Below are positions 25,301 to 35,857 of a stretch of DNA of 64,000 bases, in pieces. The translations under genes were made by a program, and so were the position numbers. Location of the stretch: assembly GCA_024663395.1 (NCBI GenBank), contig JANFAH010000072.1, positions 124,001-188,000 of the forward strand, written 5' to 3'. How positions within the stretch are numbered: the stretch's first letter is position 1; each line of letters begins with the position of its first letter. The notes below the pieces were generated by a model. The model was not told the DNA's origin, did not search any database, and saw only the letters and a list, made by a program, of their open reading frames with translations. The DNA is from Pisolithus tinctorius. Taxonomy: Eukaryota > Basidiomycota > Agaricomycetes > Boletales > Pisolithaceae.

Positions 25301-28300
25301 TCAGGAAGAAATGAAGTCGACAGAAAATATAGAGGTATGTGCCTAGGTTTCTGAACAGCTGTGGTTCGTGTCGTTCAAAATGCCCCAGAAACACCGTGCA
25401 TTAGACAGAATGATCATCTTACTTGGAGAGTATGTTGCTCATCTTCGGGAAATGGACCAACTTTCCGAGACAGCATTGAGCAACCTCTCGAATTACTACA
25501 TGCCGTCTGATTTGATTTCCGCAAGCGAGTGGGCTGATTTTGAGAATGTTTATCAAGTCCATGCACCTAGTCTCTTCATGTGCGATTCCGTACGCGACGT
25601 GAGTCCTGATTATGCATCTAATGTGCGGTGGACTGACGGCTGCCCGAAGCTGCTGATCCAATACTACAACTGCTCGAGAGCGCGTCGTGGTTTTGAATAT
25701 CATATGGCAACTCGGTAAGACGATCGACTTTCTAACCCTGCGTCCTCTCACTGCTCATGACAGAGCCGTCAAATTCATAAGAGATCAGGCTGAGACGTTG
25801 ATGCCGCGTCCCAACGATCAAAATGCTGACAAAATGAAGACGTCGGTCAATGCAGCGCAAGCAGCGGCATCTGCTTTGCGGCGGATACTAACCAGGGAGC
25901 GGGGAAGCACATCGCTGGATATCCAATCGGAGGTTCCACCCGTGCCTCTTGAAGTCAACCCCCTCGATGGCTGGGAAGAAGGTGTCATCCTCCGCAAGAG
26001 TCACTTCTGCCTTCTGCTGAAGCCTCAGATTATCCTCCTGAATACCGAGTCTTCGAATGGTATAGCGGAAGCATCTACTGTGGTGCTTGCCGCCGTTCAA
26101 GCAAAATTACAGTCGTTTAAAATAATGGATGCCTCAAATCTTGAAGACGCTGTGAGTGGCACTATTATCACAAGGTGGGTAGGAAGAGAGCTTCACAACC
26201 AATTTTACTCACTTCATCCGCGCCAGAAACTACGTGTCGCTAGATGGTCTTCAAACTTTTTGCCCGACTCTTGCAAACTCGCACGGTGACGGACCGGTGC
26301 CTCTCGAAGTTTTGATAGATTACAGATGTGAAAGCGATGCATTTGATCGCATAGTACCTCAAACCAATGCGACAGGTCACTACGACCGGTTTAATCGGCT
26401 TCGTCTCCGCACAAAGATCGCTCCATCCAATCGCGTGTACGGAGAGCATCCGAGCAATTCGCGACACACGCATCTTTATGATGAAACAGTGAGGCTCGTC
26501 GCAGACTTGCATCGGAATGTACTAATTTGCAACCAGGACCTTATCGAGGTTCGTGTTCCCCAGTTCACAGTCTCAGCAGACACTCGTCACTTCCAATTTA
26601 TATCCGACATCATCACGAACCTCGTCCTCTTTTCCGATGTTGCACATAAGGCTCGCCTGGAAAAATTGGAGACTCTCCTTTTCGCTTATGATTTCACCGA
26701 CCTCAGATCGGCGGCCCAGGTGGTCACTGACCTCCAGAACCGTCTCAGGAGTGCGATTGATACGTACAACGATGTCGTCCGCCAACTGCAGGGCCATCGT
26801 TCGGAGCCCAAGTTAGAAATACTAAAGCTTCAAGCTCATGTGCACCTACTGGCGGAGGAACTCAATTTAATATTTGACGCGATTCGGCTTGCTCAGAGCA
26901 AGGCAGATGACAATATTGATCAGAAGTCTGCTTTACTTCTGCGCGCCTCCTCTTCTGAAATCTCTTGGAGAATGAACGATGAACGTCGGGAACTCCTAGC
27001 TAAACTGGCCTTGCAAAATATCGACTTCACTTGGCTAAGCAAACAGGACAGCTCAACAGTAAGCAGGTTGACGATTTACGACCTCCAGGCTTTCGACGGT
27101 TCTCCGCATGCTATTTGGACGGAAACTGTATCGAAGTATGAAGAACCTTCTAACCATTCGTCAAACAAGGTGCATGTCGATGCTGTGTTCTTTCCCCAAG
27201 CTCATTCTGATTGTAGCGAGATCTTTTTCTGGACGCCAACTGGATAATATTAGCTCCTGTTGGCGGCATTACCATCTACGAGAAGTTCCAGGTGGATTTT
27301 CATCCCATTCGGCTTCAGCTAGATGCTCGTCTTGGTCAGCGTATTATGGAGTATATATGGCCATCTCGGCGAGGGAGGGATAGAAAAGCAGCATATGATT
27401 CGCACCAAGGGAACGAGGAGGTCTCGGGCCAGAGCGCAACTAGGACATCCTTCGACTCTCCTCGGTTGTTGCAGAAACCGCGAACGTCTCTGGACTCCGG
27501 TGGACTGACTCCGTGGAAAAAGCTAGGAGGGTCTCGGTCGTTCACAGACTTGCGTAGTGCTGCAACAGAATCTGCACATTCTTTGCACGGAGTTCAGGAG
27601 TTGGAACCGGATTCCCGTGACAACTCACGCGGAGACAGGAAAGACACCCGAGGGGAGCCCCGCAAAGACGACGCGGTCGAGATGAAGTCACGCTCATCCC
27701 AAAAAACCTTTATATTAGTCAAGATTTCGAGGTATGTCTTCCTACCGTACTCCTGATCAACGGCTCAATTCCCACACAGCTTCGAGCTCTTATTGAGCAT
27801 CATGAAGGCCGAATCCTTTGAATGTCGCGATGCACGTATTCGGACTCACGCTCTGGAAATCCGAAATCAGACTTGGAGTGTAACTGTCCCCTTGTCTCTA
27901 AGCTGAGCAGCATATTCTGACTCCAAGATAGTTTGAAGAACTGGTAGACCAGTTCATTCCTTCAGACCTAACCTGGAAAGGTTGGGTACGGATGGCTTTT
28001 CAGCAGCCACTCATACCAGTCCTCCCAGTTGCCCGCGAGCTTTTCTCTAAGACGAAACTGATCGCTTCCAAAGGCGCAACACGAGCGGACTCCCGGTTGT
28101 CACCGAGCATTAACACCGCCAATAGGAGTAAATACACTGCCAAAGACGATACCGTTAGAGGCAAGCGACCTCGCAGGTCGTCGTCAAGTACCCGCCCTGG
28201 AGGCTCTGAGGCTTCAACCATAAGTATGACTGGACTACCCCTGTCTGAAGAGGGGGAGGTGACCACTGAGCAAACCTCCGTTGGTATAACGCGGGACACC

Positions 28301-28498
28301 AGTAGCAATAACTCACGAGGTCGCACGAGGCTACTCAGTGTCTTTAGTCGAGGGAAAGGTGCAGCAAGGGGCCCTCTGTACTCGAGCGTGAGTGTGTCGA
28401 CAGATAACTTGTGCACTGGTCTCTTAACGTACATTCAGATGGACCACAGTTCCTGCGATGACCCTTCAGGGTCAACCACAGCTCCTTCCGGTTCCTAG
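19307..28498 (+). CDS. FMP27: FMP27/Hobbit (BLTP2-like) bridge-like lipid-transfer protein
   Basis: Sixteen exons (19307-20198, 20246-20487, 20555-20617, 20670-23747, 23804-23870, 23918-24065, 24115-24361, 24408-25334, 25389-25598, 25650-25714, 25764-26174, 26227-27169, 27217-27731, 27780-27879, 27932-28387, 28439-28498) give about 2,807 residues (yeast Fmp27 is about 2,630). The N-terminus has a hydrophobic anchor followed by LTRFSNHIRVRSVSLRSIRG and LYFRKGNRTWHIDRFAY. Later landmarks are GFWDKLGLVFHWRIHVWFKE (the GFWDK domain), GAGFAFCWQGKPRI, CKTCTGSTFDRLCRKFTFRP, NFWSWWGLFDDLAVPIRQGS, and LAPVGGITIYEKFQVDFHPI with a coiled region before it. Family members are ER-anchored hydrophobic tubes that move lipids at ER-plasma membrane contacts. 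The C-tail is Ser/Arg-rich. The start is the first ATG in frame and is uncertain. Introns 25599-25649 and 28388-28438 are stop-free multiples of three. Confidence 0.92.
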
Positions 28499-29348
28499 GT
28501 ATGTAGGACTAGTATATCAACATAACTCTAATCTGCTAGTTGTTCATCTTCGTTACCACTGCTACTCTTGAAACGACCACCTGAAATGTAACATGATGCA
28601 ACAAACGTCCGGTTTTTCGAAGATTTGTGCTGAAAAGTCTCCACTGGATTCTCAGGGTACAAAATGATTATTATCGTGTACCGAGATTGCACTTGTTGAC
28701 CGGTCGCTTTCTGGGTTGCAAAACTTCACATTCGCAACGGCCGACTTGTGAATACCCCCTATACTAAGACCCTAAGTTCACCTTGATCAAGATGCCTGGA
28801 TGTGGCTTGAGAGGTGGGGCGTCGACCATGGAGCTCATCGAGATCGTTGCCATTACACAGGTGTCAGACTAGCCTCTGAGGTCAAGACAACGGTGGGCTA
28901 GCACGGTCACTTGGATGCAACACTCATGAAGGTGAGCCCTGGTGTGAGTATCATGACCCACATATTGTCCAGAAGCTGAGTGGGCACACGCGTCGTATCT
29001 CCACCTTAAGGGCTAATTCGCAATACCATTGGTGGACATTTCACCAGAGAAGGTTGGTCCTGTCCACGCGGTTGTTATTTCAAAGTTGGTAAGGTAATCG
29101 AGAATGAGAACGATGTGTGTTTCAGGTCCTGAAAGGGAAGACAAATGCGGTACTATTTGACTGTATCACGAATGAAAATAGTTTCTCATGTCCATGAGAG
29201 GTTTCGGGATAGTTGATGGGACGAGCCGATTAGATCTGATTGTGACCCACCTGTCAACTCAGGGCAGGCATTCTCCAGAAAATACAAGATCACACCAGAA
29301 AAGCGGGTTTCGCTTCATCGTTCTCTTCCCCCGTCCTCCATCTACGAA
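28499..29348. other. Intergenic region, methionine synthase promoter
   Basis: 850 nt between FMP27 and MetE, the longest gap in the first 55 kb. The 40 nt before the ATG are pyrimidine-rich (TCTCTTCCCCCGTCCTCC), as in strongly expressed fungal genes. I saw no CACGTG site, gene or repeat. Confidence 0.5.
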
Positions 29349-32063
29349 ATGGTTTTGTCCAGCGTTCTTGGCTTCCCTCGCATTGGTATACTATACTTAC
29401 TGATCCTTGTCAACCTACTCACTGTTATCCTTAGGTGCGAACCGCGAAATCAAAAAAGCCGTCGAGGCCTACTGGGCCGGTAAGGCCTCTGTGGAAGATC
29501 TTACAAAGGCTGCTGCCGATGTCAGAAAGGCCAGTTGGACAAGCTTGAAGAATAGAAATGTCGATTTGATCCCTAGGTTTGTCCAGTCACTTCGCTTTAT
29601 GCGTCGACTCTGATCGTCCATCTCGTCAGCGGTGAATTTTCGCTGTATGATCACGTCCTCGATCATTCCGCGGCATTCAATGCCATCCCCAAGCGATACA
29701 CTGGACTTGGTTTGTCTCCTCTGGATGTTTATTTTGCTATGGGCCGTGGTCGTCAGGCAGCCGGCGTTGACGTCCCCGCTTGCGAAATGAAAAAATGGTA
29801 CGTCCATGCCATCTGCTGTAACCACTATGCTGATTTGTGTGCAGGTTTGATTCCAACTATCACTACGTTGTCCCTGAACTTTCCGAGCAAACCGATTTCA
29901 AATTGCTCTACAACAAAGCTCTCCAAGAGTACAACGAGGCGAAGGGTCTGGGTATCAACACCCGTCCTGTTATTCTAGGACCTATTTCATACCTTGTTCT
30001 CGGGAAGGCTGCCAAGGAAGCTCCTGCCGACTTCCAGCCCATTTCGCTCCTGCCGAAGCTTCTCCCTGTGTACAAGCAGTTGTTGTCGGAGCTCAAGGCA
30101 GCGGGCGTGGACTCAGTTCAGGTTGATGAACCCATACTAGTGCTTGACAAGGCTGCTGGACTGGACAAACAATACGCATCTGCTTTCGCTGAGCTTTCCC
30201 CTGTTTCACCCAAGATAGTCTTGACCACCTACTTTGCCCGTCTTGATTCCAACATCAACTTTATCGCCAAGCTTCCCGTAGCTGGCCTTCACATCGATCT
30301 GGTTCGTGCTCCAGGTCAACTCGATGATGTTCTCGTGGCCATCAAACCTACAAGCATTGTTCTCTCACTTGGTGTTGTTTCTGGTCGCAACATCTGGAAA
30401 TGCGACTTCGCCACAGCCCTCAAGCAAGGTCAGAAAGCTGTCGCCGCTTTCGGCGAGGACCGTGTCATAGTTGCCACGTCTTCTTCGCTTCTGCACACTC
30501 CAGTTACCCTGGCTTCGGAGAAGAAGTTAACACGGGAGCAGAAGGATTGGTTCTCTTTCGCCCTGGAAAAGGCTACTGAGGTTGCTACTATTGCTGCCTT
30601 ATTATCTGGGTCTCAAGACCCGAAGATCGCCGCAGCGTATGAGGCAAATATAGCTTCCATTGCCAAACGCCGGGAGTTCGAGCATACGTCAGATGATGCC
30701 GTCCGTAAGCGCGTGGCTTCTATTACATCCGATATGTACCACCGGAAGAGTCCATTCGTCGTTCGCAAGGAGATACAAGACAAGCACCTCAATTTACCCA
30801 AGTTCCCTACGACAACCATCGGTTCTTTCCCTGTAAGCACATCGTTTCGACTTACTCATTCACCGAGACCTCAATTTTCTGTTCTAGCAAACGAAGGAGA
30901 TCCGCAATGCCCGGGCTAAACTCGGCAAGGGCGAAATTACCGAGGTTGAATACGAGGAATTCATCAAGAAGGAGATCGAGGAAGTGGTCCGTTTCCAGGA
31001 GAAAATCGGTCTTGACATTCTTGTGCATGGCGAACCAGAACGGAATGACATGGTACAGTACTTCGGTGAGCAGTTGAATGGCTTCGTCTTCACCCAGAAT
31101 GCCTGGGTGCAATCATACGGGTCTCGGTGAGGAGTCTTGACATTCCCATAAGACACTGCCTGAGAAGCTTTTTGTTTTTAGATACGTCCGCCCCCCCATT
31201 ATTGTCTCAGATGTTAGCCGCTCCGCCCCAATGACCGTCAGGTGGAGTAGCTATGCCCAAAGTCTCACGAATAACCGAATGAAGGGTATGCTTACTGGTC
31301 CTGTCACCATTCTTAACTGGTCGTTCCCCCGCGATGACGTCTCGCGCAAGTTGCAATCCCAGCAACTAGCCCTCTCCCTCCGCGATGAGGTCATCGATCT
31401 CGAGAAAGCTGGTATTAGTGTCATCCAAGTCGATGAACCTGCCATTCGAGAAGGCGTGAGTGTAGTATCTAGTGTCACTCTTGTTCCATTTTTAAAGGTT
31501 TCTTCGTTCTAGTTGCCGCTTCGTCGTGCCGACTGGGACGAATACTTGGAATGGGCTGTCGACACATTCAAACTTGCAACCGCTGGTGTCACGGATGCCA
31601 CTCAGACGCACTCTCACTTCTGCTACTCCGACTTCGATGATATCTTCCCATCCATTCAACGCCTTGATGCCGATGTTATTTCCATCGAGTTTTCGAAGAG
31701 TGACATGAAGCTGCTGCACACATTCCAGCACTTTGGCTACTCTAACCAGATCGGTCCTGGTGTTTATGACATACACTCTCCTCGTGTTCCTAGCGAAGAA
31801 GAGATTAAGGAGCGAATTAAGGCGTCCCTGGCCATTATCCCTGCTGACTTGATGTTTGTAAACCCTGTAGGTTATTCTTTTGGTGCTATCCGAGACAGTG
31901 CTGACTAGTGCTTGCAGGATTGTGGTTTGAAGACTCGTGGGTGGAAGGAAACCGAAGGTACGCAATTTTGCCTTCACTTAGGCAGCGGCATCTGAGTCAC
32001 CGCTTCTCAGCTTCCCTCGCGAACATGGTCGCCGCGGCTCGCTGGGCCCGCCACAGCGCATGA
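29349..32063 (+). CDS. MET6: Cobalamin-independent methionine synthase (MetE/MET6)
   Basis: Nine exons (29349-29385, 29435-29576, 29630-29797, 29845-30832, 30888-31126, 31182-31455, 31513-31866, 31918-31957, 32011-32063) give 764 residues, the standard length. It transfers the methyl group of 5-methyltetrahydropteroyl-glutamate to homocysteine. Landmarks are [131 protein letters not shown] (zinc ligands His and Cys), [12 protein letters not shown] and [12 protein letters not shown] (zinc Cys). Codon use is C-ending and biased, unlike the neighbours, which fits high expression. Confidence 0.97.
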
Positions 32064-32474
32064 TTCCTTTTTCTTGCGCTTCAACAGCGCCCAAAGAGCA
32101 ATATTTATCCAAGACTTCTACAAGAAGGCTCCACTTGACCTTGGGTTGTTGTCGCGATTACATCGTGTCCGGCCCGATGACACATCATCGTGCGGACGAC
32201 TTTTACGGAGATTCTGCATTGTGGGCTCGGCCGGAGTCATGGCAGTAGAAACTTCCCGCACTTAGTAGTTGGATTTCAACAATCCTAGATTGTATTGCAT
32301 CGTCCAACATCGTTCTTCAATGAAACCACGTGCACGTCGTTCCTTATCTACCGTTAGTCAGAATCAGCGGCATGCCCGGACCGTGCAGTGCAGTCCATTG
32401 AGTTATTATCTCTGTCGCCGCTCTCTCAGCCCTGCCTGCACTCTTGGATCACTTGCTGGATCCATCTCGACATC
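32064..32474. other. Intergenic region upstream of xylitol dehydrogenase
   Basis: 411 nt, tandem genes. It contains one palindromic CACGTG E-box at about 32327 (in ACCACGTGCACG). No other element or gene is recognised. Confidence 0.4.
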
Positions 32475-34179
32475 ATGTCCGACAACCTATCGTTCGTCTT
32501 GAAGAAGGTTGACACTGTGGCATTTGAACAGAGACCGATCCCAGATAGTGAGCAATTGTCTACCAACAGGGGTTGAGTTGTGTCTTCGGGCAATCTGATC
32601 TGTCGAACAGTCGGTTCCCATGACGTTCTTGTCGAGGTGAAAAAAACCGGTGAGCCTAAGACCTTCCATTTGACGTTTACTGCATATCTCTCACAATTGG
32701 CGTAGGGATTTGCGGATCGGATGTGAGTGAACGCACCTTCGTCTCTACAATTCAAGATAATTGACGATCCTTCAACTCAAGGTTCACTATCTCGTGCACG
32801 GTAGAATTGGCAAGTATGTCCTAGAAAGCGGCAAAGACATGGTCAATTCCTCTCTCTTGTACAAGTATTTCCGCCCTACACAACCATACTTATGCTGTCC
32901 TCAGGTCCTAGGACATGAGTCCTCCGGCATTATCGCCAAAGGTGATGTCCCGCCTAGAAAGACTCCTGTGACTGCTATACCAATATCTTGCACAGTTGGT
33001 CAGCTGGTCTCCCATTTGAAGCCCGGAGATAGGGTGGCTATCGAGCCTGGAGCTACTTGCAGGACTTGTGGCACCTGCAAGGAGGGACGATACGAGGTAT
33101 TTCAGCATTCGTACGGTAGAAAGACCTTGGTCCTACTGACAGATCTACCACGCGTAATGTCAAGCTTTGCCCCAATATCAGATTTGCTGCTACTCCGCCT
33201 TTTGATGGGACACTTGGGAGATATTATGCTGTGCCCAGCGACCTCGTCTACCCTTTACCATCTGAACTCAGTCTTGAGGACGGCGCCATGGTATGTAATT
33301 TGCCGATGCTTGTTGTGTGAAATTCGGTACACTTGTCCAGATCGAACCTTTGTCTGTAGCTGTCCACGCTGTTGTCAGGCTCGGAAATTTCAGGACCAAT
33401 CAGTCTATTGCTGTCTTTGGGTGCGGTCCAGTTGGACTCCTATGCATGGCTGTTGCCAAAGCTTTCGGAGCGTCTCGCATCATCGCTATCGACATTATCC
33501 CACATCGACTCGAGTTTGCAAAATCCTATGCCGCCACAGACGCATTTCTGCCTCCACCGCTAGAGCAAGGTGAAACAAATGTCAAATTTTCCGAGCGAGC
33601 TGCTGCTGCGATGAAGGCTGTGCTCGATATCGCTGAACAAGGTGCTCGAGGCATTGATCTCGTGGTTGATGCCTCTGGGGCCGAAGTTTCCATTCAGACG
33701 GGTATCAGAATAGTCAAGTCAGGAGGCACTTATATACAGGTGGGACATTCTCTAAGACTAGGTGGTGTTTGGTATAAATGTCACTCGGCAGGTCGGAATG
33801 GGCCGACCAGAGGTCACTATAAACATTGATATAGTGTTGTCCAAGCAGTTGATTATGAAGGGTTCCTTCAGATATGGTGTGGGTACTACGCATCACTCCT
33901 TTCTGGCAGCTGCTGTATTCGGCTCCCTACCAGGCCGGTGATTATCCTCTCGCGATCTCTCTGGTAGCACAGGGAAAGGTGGACCTGAGGCCTTTGGTTT
34001 CGCACAGGTAATCTTCGTCTCCAATCATTAAGTATGGTTTCCAATGACCGCCCGTCAGGTTTCCGTTCCAAGATGCTCTCCTTGCCTTTGAGACGACTCG
34101 CCATGGAAAAGGTAGCGATGGGAAAGGCGTAATCAAAACCATAATATCTGGCCCCGATGTGAAGGTTGATGAACTGTGA
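32475..34179 (+). CDS. Zinc-dependent polyol dehydrogenase, probably xylitol dehydrogenase
   Basis: Eleven exons (32475-32547, 32611-32649, 32706-32722, 32782-32841, 32905-32941, 32996-33096, 33165-33290, 33341-33739, 33792-33878, 33934-34007, 34059-34179) give 377 residues. It is a medium-chain dehydrogenase. The catalytic zinc site is GICGSDVHYL and GHESSG; the structural zinc is four Cys in ATCRTCGTCKEGRYELC; the nucleotide fold is VFGCGPVGLLCMAVAKAFGA with IIAIDI, where the Asp indicates NAD. VHGRIGKYVLE and PLVSHRFPFQDALLAFE are typical of xylitol/sorbitol/L-arabitol dehydrogenases. Xylitol oxidation in pentose catabolism is the likeliest role, but substrate choice cannot be read from sequence alone. 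Exon 3 is only 17 nt. Intron 33097-33164 skips two earlier AGs to reach LCPNIRFAATPPFDG. Confidence 0.88.
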
Positions 34180-34501
34180 GGGCAGAGATATAGATTCTGG
34201 AGGGCTTCTAAGAGGGAGCGGAGAGTTACTAGCAGTTGAATTACTTTGGCCATCCTTAAGGATGCATTTCTTGTGTGAGGCGATGTATTGATCTTCGCGT
34301 TGTAAATTACGTCATGTAGTAGGCGCCTGCGTTCGTTCTGCTCACACCTCACCGAAATGACGTTCCGCTCGAGAAATGCTTATTATTTGCGTATTTCATC
34401 CACCGTCGTCTTGCCGCTATACGTGGGCTACCCGATCTGATATAGTGTTTACCGTACTGAACTTAGGACAGGTTTACCTTGATGACCAACACCTGGATTG
34501 G
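34180..34501. other. Intergenic region
   Basis: 322 nt between tandem genes. It should hold the xylitol dehydrogenase 3' UTR and the promoter of the next gene. No further feature is recognised. Confidence 0.45.
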
Positions 34502-35828
34502 ATGTCAGACAGGGTGTTACAACACGTCGTGTCCGATCTCCAACCGTTGTTTGTCCTTCCTCATGCATCTTTTGCATCGTTCAGACCAGTCTTTGCAGGA
34601 TTGTTCCGAAACTTCAGGCGGAAAGAGACACTCATTTCGGACTTGGGGCTGCATCAGGGAAGAGGAGCACGGTTGAAGTTCACCGGGGCGGTATGTTCTC
34701 TTGCTACTGCCATTTAATTAAGGTCTCGTTCATCAAAAGTCCTTGGTTTGAGCCAGACTTTTATCAGTTTGCTTATTTCTTTCGGAAGATCGAGCCTCAT
34801 GCTGTCGTTATCAAAGTACGTACCACATCTTGACCATGTCAGGCTGGAGTTGAGAGAATATGTCAACATAGTCGAGGCAATTCATCGCGGCGCCAGCTCG
34901 GTTGCAGACACGCCCTGCACCTGAAGTCGTCTCAGAGGGAGGCCATGCAAACCAGAAGAGGAGGAGGGGTGCTGATCAGGGAAGTCGTAAAAGACGGAAG
35001 ACCAGAGTCGAAAGTGAATCCCCAAGTTCACCTGCCGAGACTGGTGAAGATGATGGTATCGGTTTACACCAAATGGCACCGCGGCTCTCGCAGAGGGTAG
35101 GCCTCACGACCCCCGGTGCATATCGCGAAGAGGGAGACGAGGTTCTTGTCAGCGGTGACGACACAGACTCTAGTGAACCATTGGGTTCGGCCTACACCAC
35201 TAAATCGTTGCCACGCAACGAGCTCGACTTAACTGAGCGATCAGCCAGCATGGAGGTCGCTGGAGAGACTACAGCAGTTGGGAATCGCGGAGACGTGGAC
35301 ATGTCGACGGAAGATGTTCCCCAGTGTGAGATACTAGGTGCCTCCGAAATCGATCTTAGTATGGAGGGAGACGAGGAAGAGGAAAAGCCAAAGCCAATAT
35401 TGAAGCTCAGCTATCAATCCCTCAACATCTCCAGTCATTGTCTCTGTGTAGTAGTGGAACCCTGGCCCTCACAACACCCCACTGTCCCGTTACAGCCTAT
35501 CCCACCCGTGTCAGCGGTACTACGCTCGGAAGCAAGCATTGGGTCAGGCACGGACGAGGATATTTCGTTGCAGAGAGGACGGACACCACTGTTCCTTCCA
35601 GAATGTGATGAAGTGACCGACCTAAACAGAGCACGTCTACCAGTGTCTCTCTTCGATGCTGACTTTTGCCAGGCAGATGACAATGGCTATGACAGTAATA
35701 CGCTCATGAATTTTAGTCAAGTACTGAACGCTACAGGTCATACAACTGTGGCTTTCGCCGAGGACGACGATGATATGGAAGGAGCTGTGTTGTTTGGGGA
35801 TGCAGACGAAGTGCGGGAGTTTTCGTGA
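34502..35828 (+). CDS. Acidic, probably nuclear protein of unknown function
   Basis: Four exons (34502-34548, 34599-34690, 34757-34815, 34872-35828) give 384 residues. I do not recognise the family. The N-terminal 80 residues look like a compact conserved domain: VLQHVVSDLQPLIVPKLQAE, STVEVHRGDFYQFAYFFRKI, EPHAVVIKSRQF. A basic cluster follows that resembles a nuclear localisation signal (QKRRRGADQGSRKRRKTR), then a long acidic disordered stretch. A second conserved-looking block is KPILKLSYQSLNISSHCLCV, then VVEPWP. The C-terminus is acidic (FAEDDDDMEGAVLF). Internal splicing of the last exon is possible. Its stop lies 29 bp from the stop of the convergent mitochondrial EF-G2 gene, so the transcripts almost certainly overlap at their 3' ends. 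Confidence 0.7.
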
Positions 35829-35857
35829 TCTTAAATTGCGTTCAGCCACTGGGAATG

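Noticed and set aside
28499..29348. Hidden gene or mobile element in the long gap before MetE
   Set aside because: Only short frames, no terminal repeats and no recognisable protein; best read as promoter.
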